Positions 35,982-48,371 of a stretch of DNA of 64,000 nucleotides are shown here, piece by piece; the first letter of the stretch is position 1, and each line of letters opens with the position of its first letter. The notes under the pieces were generated by a model that worked only from the letters and a program-made list of their open reading frames with translations, did no database searches and was not told the origin of the DNA. The position numbers and the translations under genes are program-made. Origin of the DNA: Acanthosepion pharaonis (taxonomy: Eukaryota; Mollusca; Cephalopoda; Sepiida; Sepiidae); contig CAHIKZ030005437.1 of assembly GCA_903632075.3 (NCBI GenBank), positions 1,416,501 to 1,480,500 of the forward strand. The letters run 5' to 3'.

Positions 35982-36039
<58 letters not shown>
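35980..36039. repeat. Compound (TA)n(GT)n microsatellite
   Basis: TA units to about 35994, then about 22 GT units. Confidence 0.95.
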
Positions 36040-36043
<4 letters not shown>

Positions 36044-36412
36044 ATAGACACCGTTACATCAATTCATTGCTTGCCTTGATAAAGTCCGAAGACAAAACGT
36101 GTCGGCAAGAAGTAAGAATTTTTTCCAATTGTCATTTTTAAACTAATTTCTCTTTATTTTCAGAATTATTTCTGCGAAATTTAACTATATTGTCGACATG
36201 GAAAACAAAAAACAAATTCTTTGTAAAAAGGAAGTAACCAATACCAATATCCAGAAAGAGGCTTACGCAGGAGCGTCTCTTTTTTAAAAATTTTGAGTTT
36301 GATATAACTATGACAAGAAAACATTTCGATTTCATTGCTTGTCTGATAAAATCAAAAGACGAAAGGCGTCGGCAAGAACTAAAAAATATATATATATATA
36401 TATATATATTTA
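36040..36412 (+). repeat. Direct pair of PLE-like ends followed by TA tract
   Basis: A motif at 36060-36110 (CATTGCTTGCCTTGATAAAG, then CGAAGACAAAACGTGTCGGC, then AAGAA) recurs at 36335-36385 (CATTGCTTGTCTGATAAAAT, then AAGACGAAAGGCGTCGGCAA, then GAAC). The second copy ends in (TA)n at 36390-36412. A related inverted motif lies at 38581-38640. The 270-bp interval between them has no recognisable coding. Confidence 0.5.
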
Positions 36413-38545
36413 AATATATGTGTGTGTGTTTGTATGTGTGTGCTCAACTTAGACCCTTCTCATTATCATTGTCAAATTTCTATCAGTACCTTTTTTCTTG
36501 ACATTTTTGTGTGCATCTGTTTCTGCGTTTGTCTGTATTGGCTGTATTATTTCACAAATATTTGGGTTTTTTAATCATCTCTAAACTTGAATAGAAAAAT
36601 CAAAAATTATCGATTGACAATAGAATGTTTACGAAAGCTTCTCACTTCACTTCTTAAGGGTGCATTGATAAAAGTTCTGTGATGACAGCTTTTTCTTCTT
36701 TTAAATGAAAATCAATTAATAAAGTAAAATATTATTTTGTTGTCCTGACCTCAGATCAATGTCTGCTTAAAATATTGTTACCACTTGAACTTACCCAGAC
36801 TATGAACTGACAGCATGTTGAAATTGTAATCCGAAAGAATAAATTTATCGTTTACAAAATTGTCAGCAAACCTTCACGAATCGGTTTTTCATCATTTGTT
36901 AACAGTTCATCTGCTTGTCATCACCTGTAAGACCCATCTCACGTCAGTGTAAAAACATAAATAAATAAAACTGTACTTTTTAATATACAATCATCGCTAT
37001 TTGTAATGCAGTTTATCGGGCTTAATTTCATAGGCTAACACTGTTACTGTTTTCATCATGCAAAATATACAAAATTAGCCAACTGTTTGACTGAATTCTG
37101 CATTTGAAGGTTCGTGACTTGTAGACTTCTTCAGAGGCAAATTTGGATCTAATCAAAATAAAAGCAGTGAGAAGCAAAATTTGTCTCAAGATTTTATTAA
37201 CACAATTTCATCATAGATTACTCAGGCATTACTAATAATATAAAAACAACTTACACATTTATTCATTTGATTATAAACTTATTAGTTTTGTAATGTGGGC
37301 TGGTTTTAGATTGTAGTAACGTAATAACGAAATTATTGCATATATTTTCGTTCTGAATGTAAATGATTTTTCATCTCAGAGTATAGGTGCATTAATAAAA
37401 TGTGTTAGAAAACATAACAAAATGAGTTTTTTTTTAATAATTACAGTATAGTTAGCACGTCATATTTAGAGAGAATTCTAAATATTTCATTAAAAAATAT
37501 ACAGACGGCTGGAAGCAATCTCCTCTACACACGAACACGATCGTCTACCCGAAAGAACTGGAAATTCGTCTGACGAGGTGATACAGTGTCAGTTTCAAAT
37601 TCCAATGGTGATGGTCTCTAGCCAAGGTGAGGTTTAGTAACCGATATCGTTGCGTCAGTAATGTGGGTCGATGACTACAAACGCCATGGAATGCACTGTA
37701 CACTCTATACTAATGGGTTGAGTGGCTCAAGCATTGACTTGAGATGTAATTTAATGCAATTTTCACCTTCGTTGTAAGATTTCCGTCCTTGTCAATCACT
37801 GGTGGTCCTGTTTCTGTATCAGCTGCGGGCACCTAAAATTTCCATGTATTTATAATATCTGGAATCCGCATAATCCTGTTATGCCCTTGCTAATGTTGCT
37901 TCAGAAGAACGTTGAAATGTTATCAGCTTGAACCCAGAGTACTCCAACTTTTTGAGCATAACAAATAAATTAAACGTTCAGACGATGATAATTCTTCGAG
38001 TCCAATGTCTGTCACAACTACAGTCAGGACTACAATATCGTGACCGGAGGTGCTTGCAGGGACACCCTTCCATGCGCGACATATCACTATAAGAACTCCG
38101 ATACGTCATCAGGATGAACCCATATTTACTAGTAGGCGTGGGTAAAAGAATACTGTAATGTTGTTTGCAATATTTAACACTGAACAATTTATGTATAGCT
38201 AATCACTTGTATTCAAGGATACCCGTTTACTAAGACAGCTAGCCAATCCCTATTGCAGACACTTGCTCAGGCACCTTTGTGTTTGCTCAACACCCACAGA
38301 GCCCATCTGTGGTTTATACTGCAACTATGCTGATCTGACCTTAGTTACAGTTTCCGGGAAAGAGCGTGTTGTCTAGCGTGATCAACAATTTGAACAAGGC
38401 TAGCAAGCTCAAGACCTCGGCCACGATGTCTTGTGACTTCGTGCCAGCACACCTATCGACGGCACCCAAAGATTCCGTCTACTCAATTTTACTCACAAGG
38501 ATTGGGTCAACTCGTGGCATGGTTTTCAGGCACTTTCCAAAGGTG
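36413..38545. other. No recognised element; mild GC rise at 37.5-38.5 kb
   Basis: About 2.1 kb without a recognised element. 37500-38540 is noticeably less AT-rich than its surroundings. The frames at 37978-38187 (minus) and 38366-38581 (plus) could not be assigned. Confidence 0.4.
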
Positions 38546-38546
38546 C

Positions 38547-38550
<4 letters not shown>

Positions 38551-38580
<30 letters not shown>
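38551..38580. repeat. (TA)n microsatellite
   Basis: About 15 TA units, directly left of a PLE end. Confidence 0.95.
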
Positions 38581-38581
<1 letters not shown>

Positions 38582-39535
38582 CTTTCCTTTACCAACGCGT
38601 TTCGTCCTCTGATTGATCTGTCAAGGTAAGTGTGAGGATTTTATCTTGAAACATGTATTTATAAACGAAAGTAAAAAATATCGTTAGGTTTTCAAAATGT
38701 TTAAATCACTAATCAATATTTTAATCACAAACCAATGTTTTACACTTTTTTATGAAAAAACGTTTTGCTTACCGATGGATTCCCCTTTTAGCGGTGTTTT
38801 AGAATGTCTCTTTTTGTAATTTCTAGAAAGTGATCCTTTAAAAATAAATTACCACTTAATTATTATTTTAGATACATAGATGATACACTAATAATATATT
38901 TCCATAATATATATATATATATATATATAACGTTAAAGCCACAACATACTTTACTTTTGAATCAGAAACTAACAACACTTTACTCTTCCTAGATACCATA
39001 ATATATAGAATCAATAAAAACCTTCAATTAAAATTTTACAGAAAATCTACTAAGAAGAATGACATCATAAACTACTATTCTTAACACTGCAGCACAATAA
39101 AGTCTGGAATAATGATAGTATTTTATTTAAGAGCCCTAATAATCTGCATCCCCAAATATTTACCTGAAGAAGAAAAATCCATAGAAAACACATTTAAAAT
39201 CGTCAATATCCTATCTCATCCACAACGTTAAGAGAAAGGCATACAAAATCTACATCTACAAAAAAGATAATGACATTAACAACAACAATGAAAATAAACT
39301 AGATAAAAACAGGTATATATTATCTACTAACTCCTTAACTTTTACTATGCAAAAACATTATCCAATTGTAACAATATGAAAATAATTACAACCACATCAA
39401 AAATTATTATGAATATGATAAGAACCAAAACATATCCATAACAATAATAATAATTCTGAAGCAGGTATTTACACCATTTGCATTGTTCGGACTGAAGCAA
39501 GTATATATAAAATAAACTGTCACAAACTCTTCCTT
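38581..39535 (+). pseudogene. Penelope-like element relic (PLE D)
   Basis: A PLE end in inverted orientation (CCAACGCGTTTCGTCCTCTG at 38592) abuts a (TA)n tract. About 150 bp later a plus-strand RT relic begins: FCLPMDSPFSGVLECLFL (38765-38818), stop, FLESDPLKI, then RYIDDTLIIYF (38868-38900, catalytic YIDD intact). A (TA)n tract at 38910-38929 interrupts it, followed by TTYFTFESETNNTLLFLDTI, IYRINKNLQLKFYRKSTKK, NDIINYYS and YLRALIICIPKYLPEEEKSI. It ends near 39430-39530 with two tandem starts of the endonuclease (EAGIYTICIV and EASIYKINCHK). The sequence is closer to PLE A than to PLE B, so at least two PLE families are present. Multiple stops; the endonuclease is missing. Confidence 0.8.
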
Positions 39536-39544
39536 ACAATATAT

Positions 39545-40495
39545 TAGGTAAGTTGCAGAAGTTTTAAAAACGTATCTTCTTTCTGTGTAGTGTCCCCAAA
39601 GGACGAAGTCAATCATGGCTCTCCACAATTTCCTGACCATTGCAGCTTCAAATAAATTATGTCTTTTATTTATTTTTAAACCCAATTCTGCCATCAATTT
39701 TATTAAGCTCGTCAAGTATGTCATGCGCTGTTTTCTTCTGTCTCTCTTGTTTTCATTCTGTACTGTGTGTATCAGATTTTCCAAACCCTCCTTCCTCATT
39801 ATGTGCCCTAGAAACCTCAACTGTCTCATCCTGATGTTAAGTTTAAGTTTCTTTTTATTTCCATTTTCCTTGTCGTCGCTCACATGTTCTTTCCATGGCA
39901 TCCTCGGCATCTTTTTGTAGAATCACATTTCTTTTGCTTCAAGTATCTTTTTTCATCATTCATTGCTATACAATAAGACACATATCACCTAAAAGTTCAG
40001 TAGTTTTTTCTTTGTGTTAGAATACTTCCCAGATATCTAAATTGTTCTGCTTGGTTTATTTTAATTTTTTGATTTTTAATTTGCATTTTGGGCTCATCCT
40101 TTTGCTAATAATAATACAGTTATTGCAGTTTATATTTAGTAAATATTATATTAACTTATGTGGGAGCTTTTGTAATTTTCTTTTTATGTCTGTTATCAGC
40201 ACTGTGTCATCTGCATATTTTATATTGTTAAGAGTGTGCCCGCCAATATTGAATCCTCATAGGACATCTAATTCTTTCAGAATTGCCTCGCTCTATAGAT
40301 TAAGTTCGGTGGGAAGAAACATCCTTGTCTTACACCCCTTTCTATTTTTGTATATCTAGCTAACGCAATTTTTATCAGTATGCAGGTGGTTTGCTGCCAG
40401 TATAGGTTCTTGATTATTCTAATGTCCTTCTATTCCAGGTTACTGTGTAGTTCTGACATAATGTTCTTGAGAGTGCCGCTATCAAGTTTTGCCAA
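39545..40495 (-). pseudogene. RTE-type LINE reverse transcriptase relic
   Basis: Minus-strand relic. From 40490 downward: KDIRIIKNLYWQQTTCI, TKIERGVRQGCFFPP, a degraded catalytic region (NMQMTQC where YADDTV is expected), ISKRMSPKCKLKIKKLK, then the open frame 39910-39407. Its first 110 codons read KKLKLNIRMRQLRFLGHIMR, KEGLENLIHTVQNENKRDRR, KQRMTYLTSLIKLMAELGL and ATMVRKLWRAMIDFVLWGHY-like sequence. The last 50 codons of that frame read into adjoining PLE D DNA and do not belong to the element. 5' truncated at about 40495. The RQGC, GHIMRKEGLEN and KLWRAMI signatures tie it to the other RTE relics in the window. Confidence 0.8.
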
Positions 40496-41812
40496 AATGT
40501 TAACTGCACCCCGGATTTAAAAAAAAATATCTCCATTCCTAAAAGTAATATTCTTTTCTCAAGACAGCATGCATGACAATATTTTTTAATTAAAAGAAAA
40601 CAGTTAAACCAAAAACTTTTATTATTTTTAAATGACCTCGCTGAGACACCGTCAATCAGACCAAGTGATTTGAACACCATCAATACCCTCCCAGTTGAGC
40701 CATCGACTCTGCTGAGCCTGTTGGACAGTCTGCACCAATGGTCTCTCATCCTCGAGCTTCCGAACTCCTTGTTTCTATATATATAAATATATATTTCTGT
40801 GTGTGTGTCTGTGTGTTTGTGATTAGAAGACCGCACTTCGCAAAAAACATTACAAATTTCTTTCCATAATAAAAAAACTTAATATACCTAATCGTACAAT
40901 TTTCGTTAACATTACCGTCACGCAATGACATCCCCAAGCAAGAATAATTTTAAAATGTGCTGATGTCAAAAATTTAAAAAATAAAAATATATTTTTATGT
41001 AACATCTTTCAAACAGTAAATGATATCTCTTAATAAGTTCAATTTATTTATCTAACGTCAGATGTACGGCTTATTTTATGCGAAACTTGAAGTCAGACGA
41101 TAATTTTTAGCTTTAGTTTAATTTGGCATTATATATAAAATAATAATTTAATAGAAAAAAACAAATAAAAGTCAAGAAGCTATTTATGATTTTTTGCGAC
41201 CTAGTTTATTTATATCACTATATTGCAGTTACAAGTTAATACGATGCAAATTGTAAATAATCATGTGAAATAATAATCTTAAATTAAAATGCAAGTTTAA
41301 ATTTTAATTTGGCATTAATTTGATTTTGTAAAAATGTCTGAACACATATTAATATAACTTTTCATAAAATTATGCCGGTCTTATAATATCATAATGATTT
41401 TATAATACAAGTGAATTTATAGTGTAGGTGAAAGATCTTATCGCAAAAGTGATTGTAAATAACGCCCAAATTCCTAATTTTGGATATTCAAGCAATTTCA
41501 TTTTGTACGTTTGTCCTTTTTCTACCTTTTATTATATTTCTTTTAGGTTAAAATGAAAGAAAAACGTGAAACCTAAGACCAGATACGACGAAATTCTGAG
41601 ATGGTTACTGATCTCATCAGTGAAAATGTACAATTCTGATCAGCGCGCATCGGCAACACGTCGAACTTTTCGGGAGATGCTGACGAAAAGTTATACTATA
41701 TCTGAAGACTTTATTTCATTCCATACAATCTTACTATCGTTCTGGAAGAGACATTATTGCCACAGTAATATCTTTCGACATTTTTATGTTACATGATTGT
41801 CCTCCACTTTCC
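40496..41812. other. No recognised element
   Basis: The minus-strand frame 40836-40414 has a section (GSSRMRDHWCRLSNRLSRVD) that is less low-complexity than its surroundings but matches nothing I can name. The rest is AT-rich. Confidence 0.4.
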
Positions 41813-41815
41813 GCT

Positions 41816-41816
<1 letters not shown>

Positions 41817-41855
<39 letters not shown>
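41817..41855. repeat. (TCTA)n microsatellite
   Basis: About 10 units of CTAT. Confidence 0.95.
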
Positions 41856-41856
<1 letters not shown>

Positions 41857-42107
41857 GCGTGTAATGGTGAGGTCGAATTTACAATTCACCAATTCATGGT
41901 GTTATATTTGCTTTTATTTCTATCTGCCAGTCTGTTCATTCCATATTCTTGATGTTTACTAAGCTTCACTTACTTCAGCACAAAAATAGAAGGTTGGTTT
42001 CGAGTGGACACGGCCTGCTTGCCTAAAAAAGCTGCATTCAATATACTGACTTTAATTGAGCACGCTGATTTAAAAAAAAACGTGTCTATTTCAGCCACGA
42101 TGCAGGC
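41856..42107. other. No recognised element
   Basis: Nothing seen between the two microsatellites. Confidence 0.4.
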
Positions 42108-42163
42108 CTCTCTCCCCCTCACTCTCTCTCCCTCTTTCTCTCTCTCACTCTCTCTCCCTCTCC

Positions 42164-42201
<38 letters not shown>
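42108..42201. repeat. (CT)n and (TA)n microsatellites
   Basis: An interrupted CT/CCCT tract to about 42182, then TA units to 42201. Confidence 0.92.
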
Positions 42202-42925
42202 CAAAATCCCTTTTCTGTCTCAAATCCTCTGCCACTTTTACACATACACAAGCACATTACAGGTTCTTGCTCACATTTACTGTTTAAATTGTAACATTTA
42301 TTTACCATACATATTCTACTGTTTTGCCCTCGCTCATTACAGAAAATATATTTTCATCTTTATTAATACCGTACTTGCAATATACAATTCGAATAACTAT
42401 ATATGAAGGAATGTCTTCCTTTCCATCTCTTTCCTTATCTTGTTGCGAAATTTAAATCATAAATATAACTTGTACATATATATAAATAATACTTACGTAT
42501 ACTCAAAAAATTTGGATCCATTCGATATGTGCTACATTAACAGGGAGTTTGCATTTGTTAAGAACTTTTTTATAAAGCATGAATATTTGGGGCTTATGAC
42601 ATGAGTAAAAAAAATGAAACAAAATTCGTCAGGAAACAAACTATACATACATGTATATATGTATAGTAAGTATATAAACAAATTTGAAAAACTTCTTTTT
42701 TGACATGTTTCACCGATTAGTCGGAGTTTTCAGATGAATAATATTCTTTCAATAAAATTTACATTCATGAAGGCAACATCTGATTCATATTAAGTGGGAA
42801 GGTTACTGAATAATCATACGAAGGTTGGTAATGAAAGATAATTTAGGACACGGACAACACATTCGTCAGCGGCGCGTAGAAGTAGTCAACTACTAGAAGT
42901 GAGACAAGTGAATTCCAAAATGAAT
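42202..42925. other. AT-rich stretch with a possible PLE end at 42695-42740
   Basis: The string GACATGTTTCACCGATTAGT, then CGGAGTTTTCAGATGAA, resembles inverted PLE termini seen elsewhere (short arms around GAAAC), next to a TA-rich stretch at 42650-42680. This is weak; otherwise nothing was recognised. Confidence 0.3.
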
Positions 42926-43605
42926 CACCAACTTCGGAATATCTACCTACCGCCCCATGTGGTCAGATGTGGCACAAGGGGAAATTTAATGTGGAGTATC
43001 CGGCCAAAATTCCCCGTATACCCCGCATAAAACAGAGTCTGGTAACTGTTTCCCGAGACGAGACTCTGCCCTTCGACTTAGCCTCGTCTAGAGATCCCCT
43101 CTTCCCGGAGGCAGACGGTTTGACCAGCAAAGTTGGAGACAACTCTCCAACTTGCAGGATATCTACCAACCGCCCCACGCAGTCTGATATGGCTCAAGGC
43201 CGAATTTAATTTGGGGTTCCCGAGCCCGTAGGCTCGGCCAAAAATTCCCCGTAGGCCCCGTATAAAACAGGGTCGGGTAACTGTTTCCCGAGACAAGACT
43301 CTGCCCTTCGACATAGCCTCGCCTGGGGATCCTCTCTGCTCGGAGGCAGATAGTTTGACCAGCACAGCTGGGGATATCTACCAAATGCCCCACGTGATCA
43401 GATGTGGCACTAGGCCGAATTTAATGTGGGGTATCCGAGCCCGTAGGCTTCGCCAAAAATTCCCCGTAGTCCCCGTATAAAACGGGATCGGGTAGCTGTG
43501 TCCCGAATTGAGTCTCTGCCCTTCGACATAGACTCGTCTGGAGATCCTCTCTGCCCGGATAGAGCTTGACCTGCACAGTTGGAGACAAATCTCCAACTTC
43601 ACATC
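42926..43605 (+). repeat. GC-rich tandem array, three units of about 214-222 bp, each with a TATA-like box
   Basis: Units start at about 42935, 43158 and 43372 with GGA(A)TATCTACC. Shared blocks in order: CGCCCCA(T/C)G, AG(A)TGTGGC, AATTTAATGTGGGGT, CCGAGCCCGTAGGCT, CCAAAAATTCCCCGTA, CCCCGTATAAAAC, GGGTAACTGTTTCCCGAGAC, GACTCTGCCCTTCGAC, AGCCTCGTCTGGAGATCC, CCCGGAGGCAGA, TTTGACCAGCA and AGTTGGAGACAACTCTCCAA. The TATA-like box is CATAAAAC at 43026 in unit 1 and TATAAAAC at 43261 and 43477 in units 2 and 3, always between GC-rich blocks. The array is much richer in GC and CpG than anything around it. Tandem promoter-bearing units occur in 5' ends of some retroelements, so a retroelement promoter region is possible; a satellite fragment is the alternative. 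Minus-strand open frames here are shadows of the repeat. Confidence 0.85.
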
Positions 43606-44765
43606 CACATACTGTATTTACTACTGTATTTATTTGAATGGGGGCATACCCATTACCGTCCGTTGATTTTTACTTTAACTGAATCAGGTTATGAATTAGA
43701 TTTTGCCTAATTACAATTCGATTTTATTTAATTTAATTATAACAAATTTAACCAAATATATTTTTTAAATGATAATTCGAATGTGACCTGCACAGAATCG
43801 AGAACGTGTCCTCCCGGCAGGACGACGGACACTCCCAAATTGACAATTGCAGAATATCTTATACAAATTCAAAAGTGTGACAGTCACATTGGAATTATCA
43901 TCTGATGGTTCTAGAAACTAAAGTGTTTCATTAAAACGGATTATATATCAGGATGTTTCATTAAGACGGATCAAATCACCAGTAAATAAATCCTTGTTAT
44001 TGGTGAAAATTTATTTATTTCTCTATTGGATCATGTTTTTTTAAGTCATGGCAATTCTGTTTGAAAAATCATATAGCCTAAATATCCGCCAAATCTGAAA
44101 GAAAAAGAAAAAGAAAAAAATCATTAGACGCTTAAACTTAATTCACGTTTAAAATCGGTCCAAGTTATTGGAATACCCTTTATTTTATTAAGTCAAGTAT
44201 ATATTGAAATTGTGTATTTTCTATTTCATGTTTCCTTTTAGTCAGTTACGCATAAAAATTGATGAATGAGGAGCGATAAGCGATAAAATCAGCTCATTAT
44301 TTATGGTTTTCTCTCTCTCTTCTTTCGTGTTAAACTGCGGTAGTTGTTTTCCCTTTTTATCTTCTTTATATTTATTTCCGTTCTTTTTGCTATAATTTCA
44401 TTTTATTCCTTCAACGAGATCTTCATTTATTAATTTATTGATTTATTATTTTAAGGTTTACGTATTTTACATTGTTTCAGTATTATTTTAATAAGAACAG
44501 GCGATAAACTGAAATAGACCAGTCGTGTAATAATCGTAAAGAATTCGGAATTTTCAATGCAACTTTGTCTAAGTAAATTATAATTGTTTCTTTTTTATAT
44601 TAAAACGGCATTTACCAGATCAATTTTGATTTTGACTGATTTTGATGTCATACAAGTTCACTGAGTGTGTTGTTTATGTTCGCATATTCTTTTATGTTCG
44701 CATATTCTTATCTTTAAATTTCAAATGGTGAGTAAATCCAAACTTTACTCATATATATATATATA
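43606..44765. other. No recognised element
   Basis: A small GC-richer patch at about 43787-43840 (GACCTGCACAGAATCGAGAA, then CCTCCCGGCAGGACGACGG) may be a remnant related to the array. The rest is AT-rich. Confidence 0.4.
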
Positions 44766-44768
44766 TTA

Positions 44769-45440
44769 CTGTGTTCAGAAGGTACTTGTTTTACCAGAGA
44801 GAATATAAAAACAAAAGTTAAATTTATTTAAATAATATTTATTAAAAATGTAATCACCTTCCTTTTCAACGACTGAAGCCCAACCAGAAGACAAATTTTC
44901 GATTCCACGTTTACATAAATCTGGATATTTTACGCCCAAAAATTTAGATTGTTTTCAACAGTCTTTATTTTTCGATGTTTAGTTTCTGAATGTTATTCCA
45001 CATTTGAAATGTTCTAGTGGTCGAAACAAATGAAAATCTGTATGTCCTGAAACTAATGAGTATGGAGAATGGGGAATAACTTCCATCTATACGAACTTAT
45101 TTTTCTTAGTTTTGTTTTGCAGACTCTACTTGTTCACTGGTGGGTAACATCTTTTCTGCTTACCGAAGCAGAACACTTTCCATGTAATACTTCATTCACT
45201 CGATTAAAGTGTTGGCAATAAACGTCTTTCCCATGTTCCATGCTCGTAACGGATAACGCCTTTCATATTCCTCCAATCACAAGGCGAGGAGTTCTGTAGA
45301 TGTAGTCCTGATTTTGGCGTTATCACTGGTTTCTCATTTTGTGAAGCCATTGTTTTATCATTCTCTGTTGACATGCAAAACCTATTTTATCCACCTGTAT
45401 CAATACGATTCAAGATAGAGGGTTCACATTCCTGGTGAAA
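44769..45440 (-). pseudogene. Mariner-like transposase C-terminal relic
   Basis: On the minus strand, about 44935 to 44855, the relic reads CKRGIENLSSGWASVVEKEG, DYIFNKYY. A K(R)GI..L..(R/G)W..V(V)...GDY(I/F) block is how many mariner transposases end. The downstream end (plus strand GTGTTCAGAAGGTACTTGTT at 44770) has the look of a mariner terminal repeat, with a TTAC flank. Upstream sequence to about 45440 is too decayed for a confident catalytic block, and the second terminal repeat was not found. Related to, but not the same lineage as, the mariner copies at 13.5, 45.6 and 63.2 kb. Confidence 0.45.
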
Positions 45441-45598
45441 AAACTGCTGCAGATGGTGGAAAATTTCATGATTTTTCTCAATTAAACTCTAAAATGTAAT
45501 ATAACCAAGAGATGGTAAATGAATTTTAGACACAGTTTAGTTGACTGACATATAATTCATAGTGGTTAAATACGTAATTATTTTATCGAACATTCTAA

Positions 45599-45617
45599 GA
45601 TAGATAGATAGATAGAT
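45599..45617. repeat. (GATA)n microsatellite
   Basis: Four to five units, directly left of a mariner terminus. Confidence 0.85.
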
Positions 45618-45620
45618 GTG

Positions 45621-46143
45621 GTTTGATCAAAAAAGTATCGGGACTGTTGCTATGGTAATAGAGCTAAAGTACGCGGTGTGAAGCTGCTTGGCAAAGACTG
45701 ACATTGAATTCTGTCGCACATTCACACGAAGTTATAACGTTCTTGCTCACTTCCGTTGTTTATAGCAGTGCTTGAAAGGTAAGTTTGTAGAGTGTGACTG
45801 TCTCAACATACCACAGAGGTTCCATCAGTGACCATGGCTTGTGCAGCAGTTTTTGGCTAAGTACAACCTTTCCCGGATCTGACAATCACCATATTCCCCA
45901 GATATCACTCCTTGCGACTTTTTCTTCTTTCCAGAAATCAAATCCCACTTGAAAAGAACAATATTTCCAGGAAATCCAAGGGAATGCGACGAGACAGATG
46001 TTTGTTATTACTAAAAATGGAAACAACGCTGGATAACGTGTGGGTGAAAAGAAGGAAAATACTTAGAAAGAGATTAAATGCTGAATTGATATATTTTGTA
46101 GTTTTCTTTTTATAGTACTAGTCCTGATACTTTTTGTTCAAAC
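45621..46143 (+). mobile_element. Internally deleted mariner with both TIRs
   Basis: A 523-bp unit. The left end starts GTTTGATCAAAAAAGTATCG, GGAC; the reverse complement of the right end starts GTTTGAACAAAAAGTATCAG, GAC. Inside, plus strand about 45865-46110, is a decayed transposase C-terminus: QSPYSPDITPCDFFFFPEIK, SHLKRTIFPGN (third catalytic aspartate block, SPD.(A/T)PCDFF), then KWKQRW, a degraded form of the usual terminal W....RC block. The N-terminus and first two catalytic blocks are absent. No clear TA duplication is visible because the left flank is the GATA tract. Confidence 0.78.
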
Positions 46144-46289
46144 TTCGTCTTCCATTGATTTTTCGGCGTATGGCGCCTAAAAGTAATTTTAGACAGGAAT
46201 ATTAGAACTGAACGACCAGTCTATCCGTACATATGATTTGATTTTTGTGACGAAGTCTTGTATAGAATCAGTTACACTTTTCGGAAGAA
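46144..46289. other. No recognised element
   Basis: Short spacer between the mariner and the SINE-like copy. Confidence 0.4.
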
Positions 46290-46525
46290 CTGACAACAGA
46301 GCAATAATGCCCAATGTGTCACAAGGTTACCACACAGCTTTTTCATGTTTGAACTTAGAGTTTTTCTTCTAGACTGGTTGCCAGCAAAAGATAGTCTGCC
46401 TTGAAATTTAACCCATAACTGGAGAGATAGAGATTAATAATACCCTTTCTAATAATACTTCTGCAAAAGTTAATGTAACGAATTTGACCGGAATTCGAAC
46501 ACGACTCTCCGATTTCTCATTCTCA
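46290..46525 (-). repeat. SINE-like dispersed repeat, minus-strand copy
   Basis: The minus strand from 46505 reads GAGTCGTGTTCGAATTCCGG, with GTTCGAATTCC matching the RNA polymerase III B box consensus (GGTTCGANNCC). Downstream is CCAGTTATGGGTTAAATTTC, shared with copies at 2.1, 49.6 and 51.9 kb, and then AACCAGTCTAGAAGAAAAAC. It is probably a tRNA-derived SINE. Confidence 0.5.
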
Positions 46526-46543
46526 AATAATAACCATCCCGAT

Positions 46544-47755
<1,212 letters not shown>

Positions 47756-47756
47756 G

Positions 47757-48170
47757 TATATTGTTATACCAATCCTCTTATATAGTGGTGAATGCTGGAT
47801 AATTTCCTCAAAGATTAAGAAGAGATTTAAGGCAACAAAGATGTGATTCTACAAAAGAATACTAAAAATAACTTGGACGATATGTGAACAACGAGGGAGT
47901 CTTAAGGAAAATGGAAATAAAATGAAACTTATACTTTGAATCAGAAAGTTGAAATTTATAGGAACATAATGAGAAAAAAGTGTTTGGAGAATTTCACACT
48001 CACAACACAAATCACAGAATAAAGGCAAGAGGGACAGAGAGAAACAGCGAGTAACCTACCTAACAAGGGAGGAAGTGGAGATGTAAAAGAGCAAACATTG
48101 TTAAGAACTACAGGAAATTGTGGAGAGCCATTATTATCCTGAACGGACACGGCACAGAAGAAAAGTATAA
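47757..48170 (+). pseudogene. RTE-type LINE C-terminal relic
   Basis: Plus-strand relic: ILLYSGECWIISSKIKKRFK, ATKM-stop-FYKRILKITWTI, NEGVLRKMEIK, then degraded IRK.KFIGT.(M)RKKCLENFT, a basic section (IKARGTERNSE), and KLWRAIIILNGHGTEE at the end (48115-48165). It carries the same family signatures (LLY.GECW, FY+R.L+I.WT, KLWRA.I) as the relics at 22.3, 31.8, 39.6 and 61.0 kb. Several stops and frameshifts. Only the part downstream of the RT palm is present. Confidence 0.75.
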
Positions 48171-48371
48171 TACTTAAATTACCAGAAACTATTTAACGAA
48201 AATCATCTTAATTTGCTAAATGGATACAATAGTGACATACTAAGTGTGAATGAAACTCGCTTTACTACTTTTAATGTATAATTTTTATTAGCCATCACGT
48301 CAGGATTGGTCTCCTTTCGAATTAACAAGGTCACAACGCAAACGTACTTGAATTAATCCTTATAAACGCAG

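Noticed and set aside
37500..38545. Less AT-rich stretch as a host exon cluster
   Set aside because: No long frame, no recognisable domain and no plausible splice-bounded exon could be supported by eye.
42963..43608. Several 70-95 codon minus-strand frames and an 80-codon plus-strand frame
   Set aside because: They are shadows of the GC-rich tandem array and repeat with its period; no protein family resemblance.
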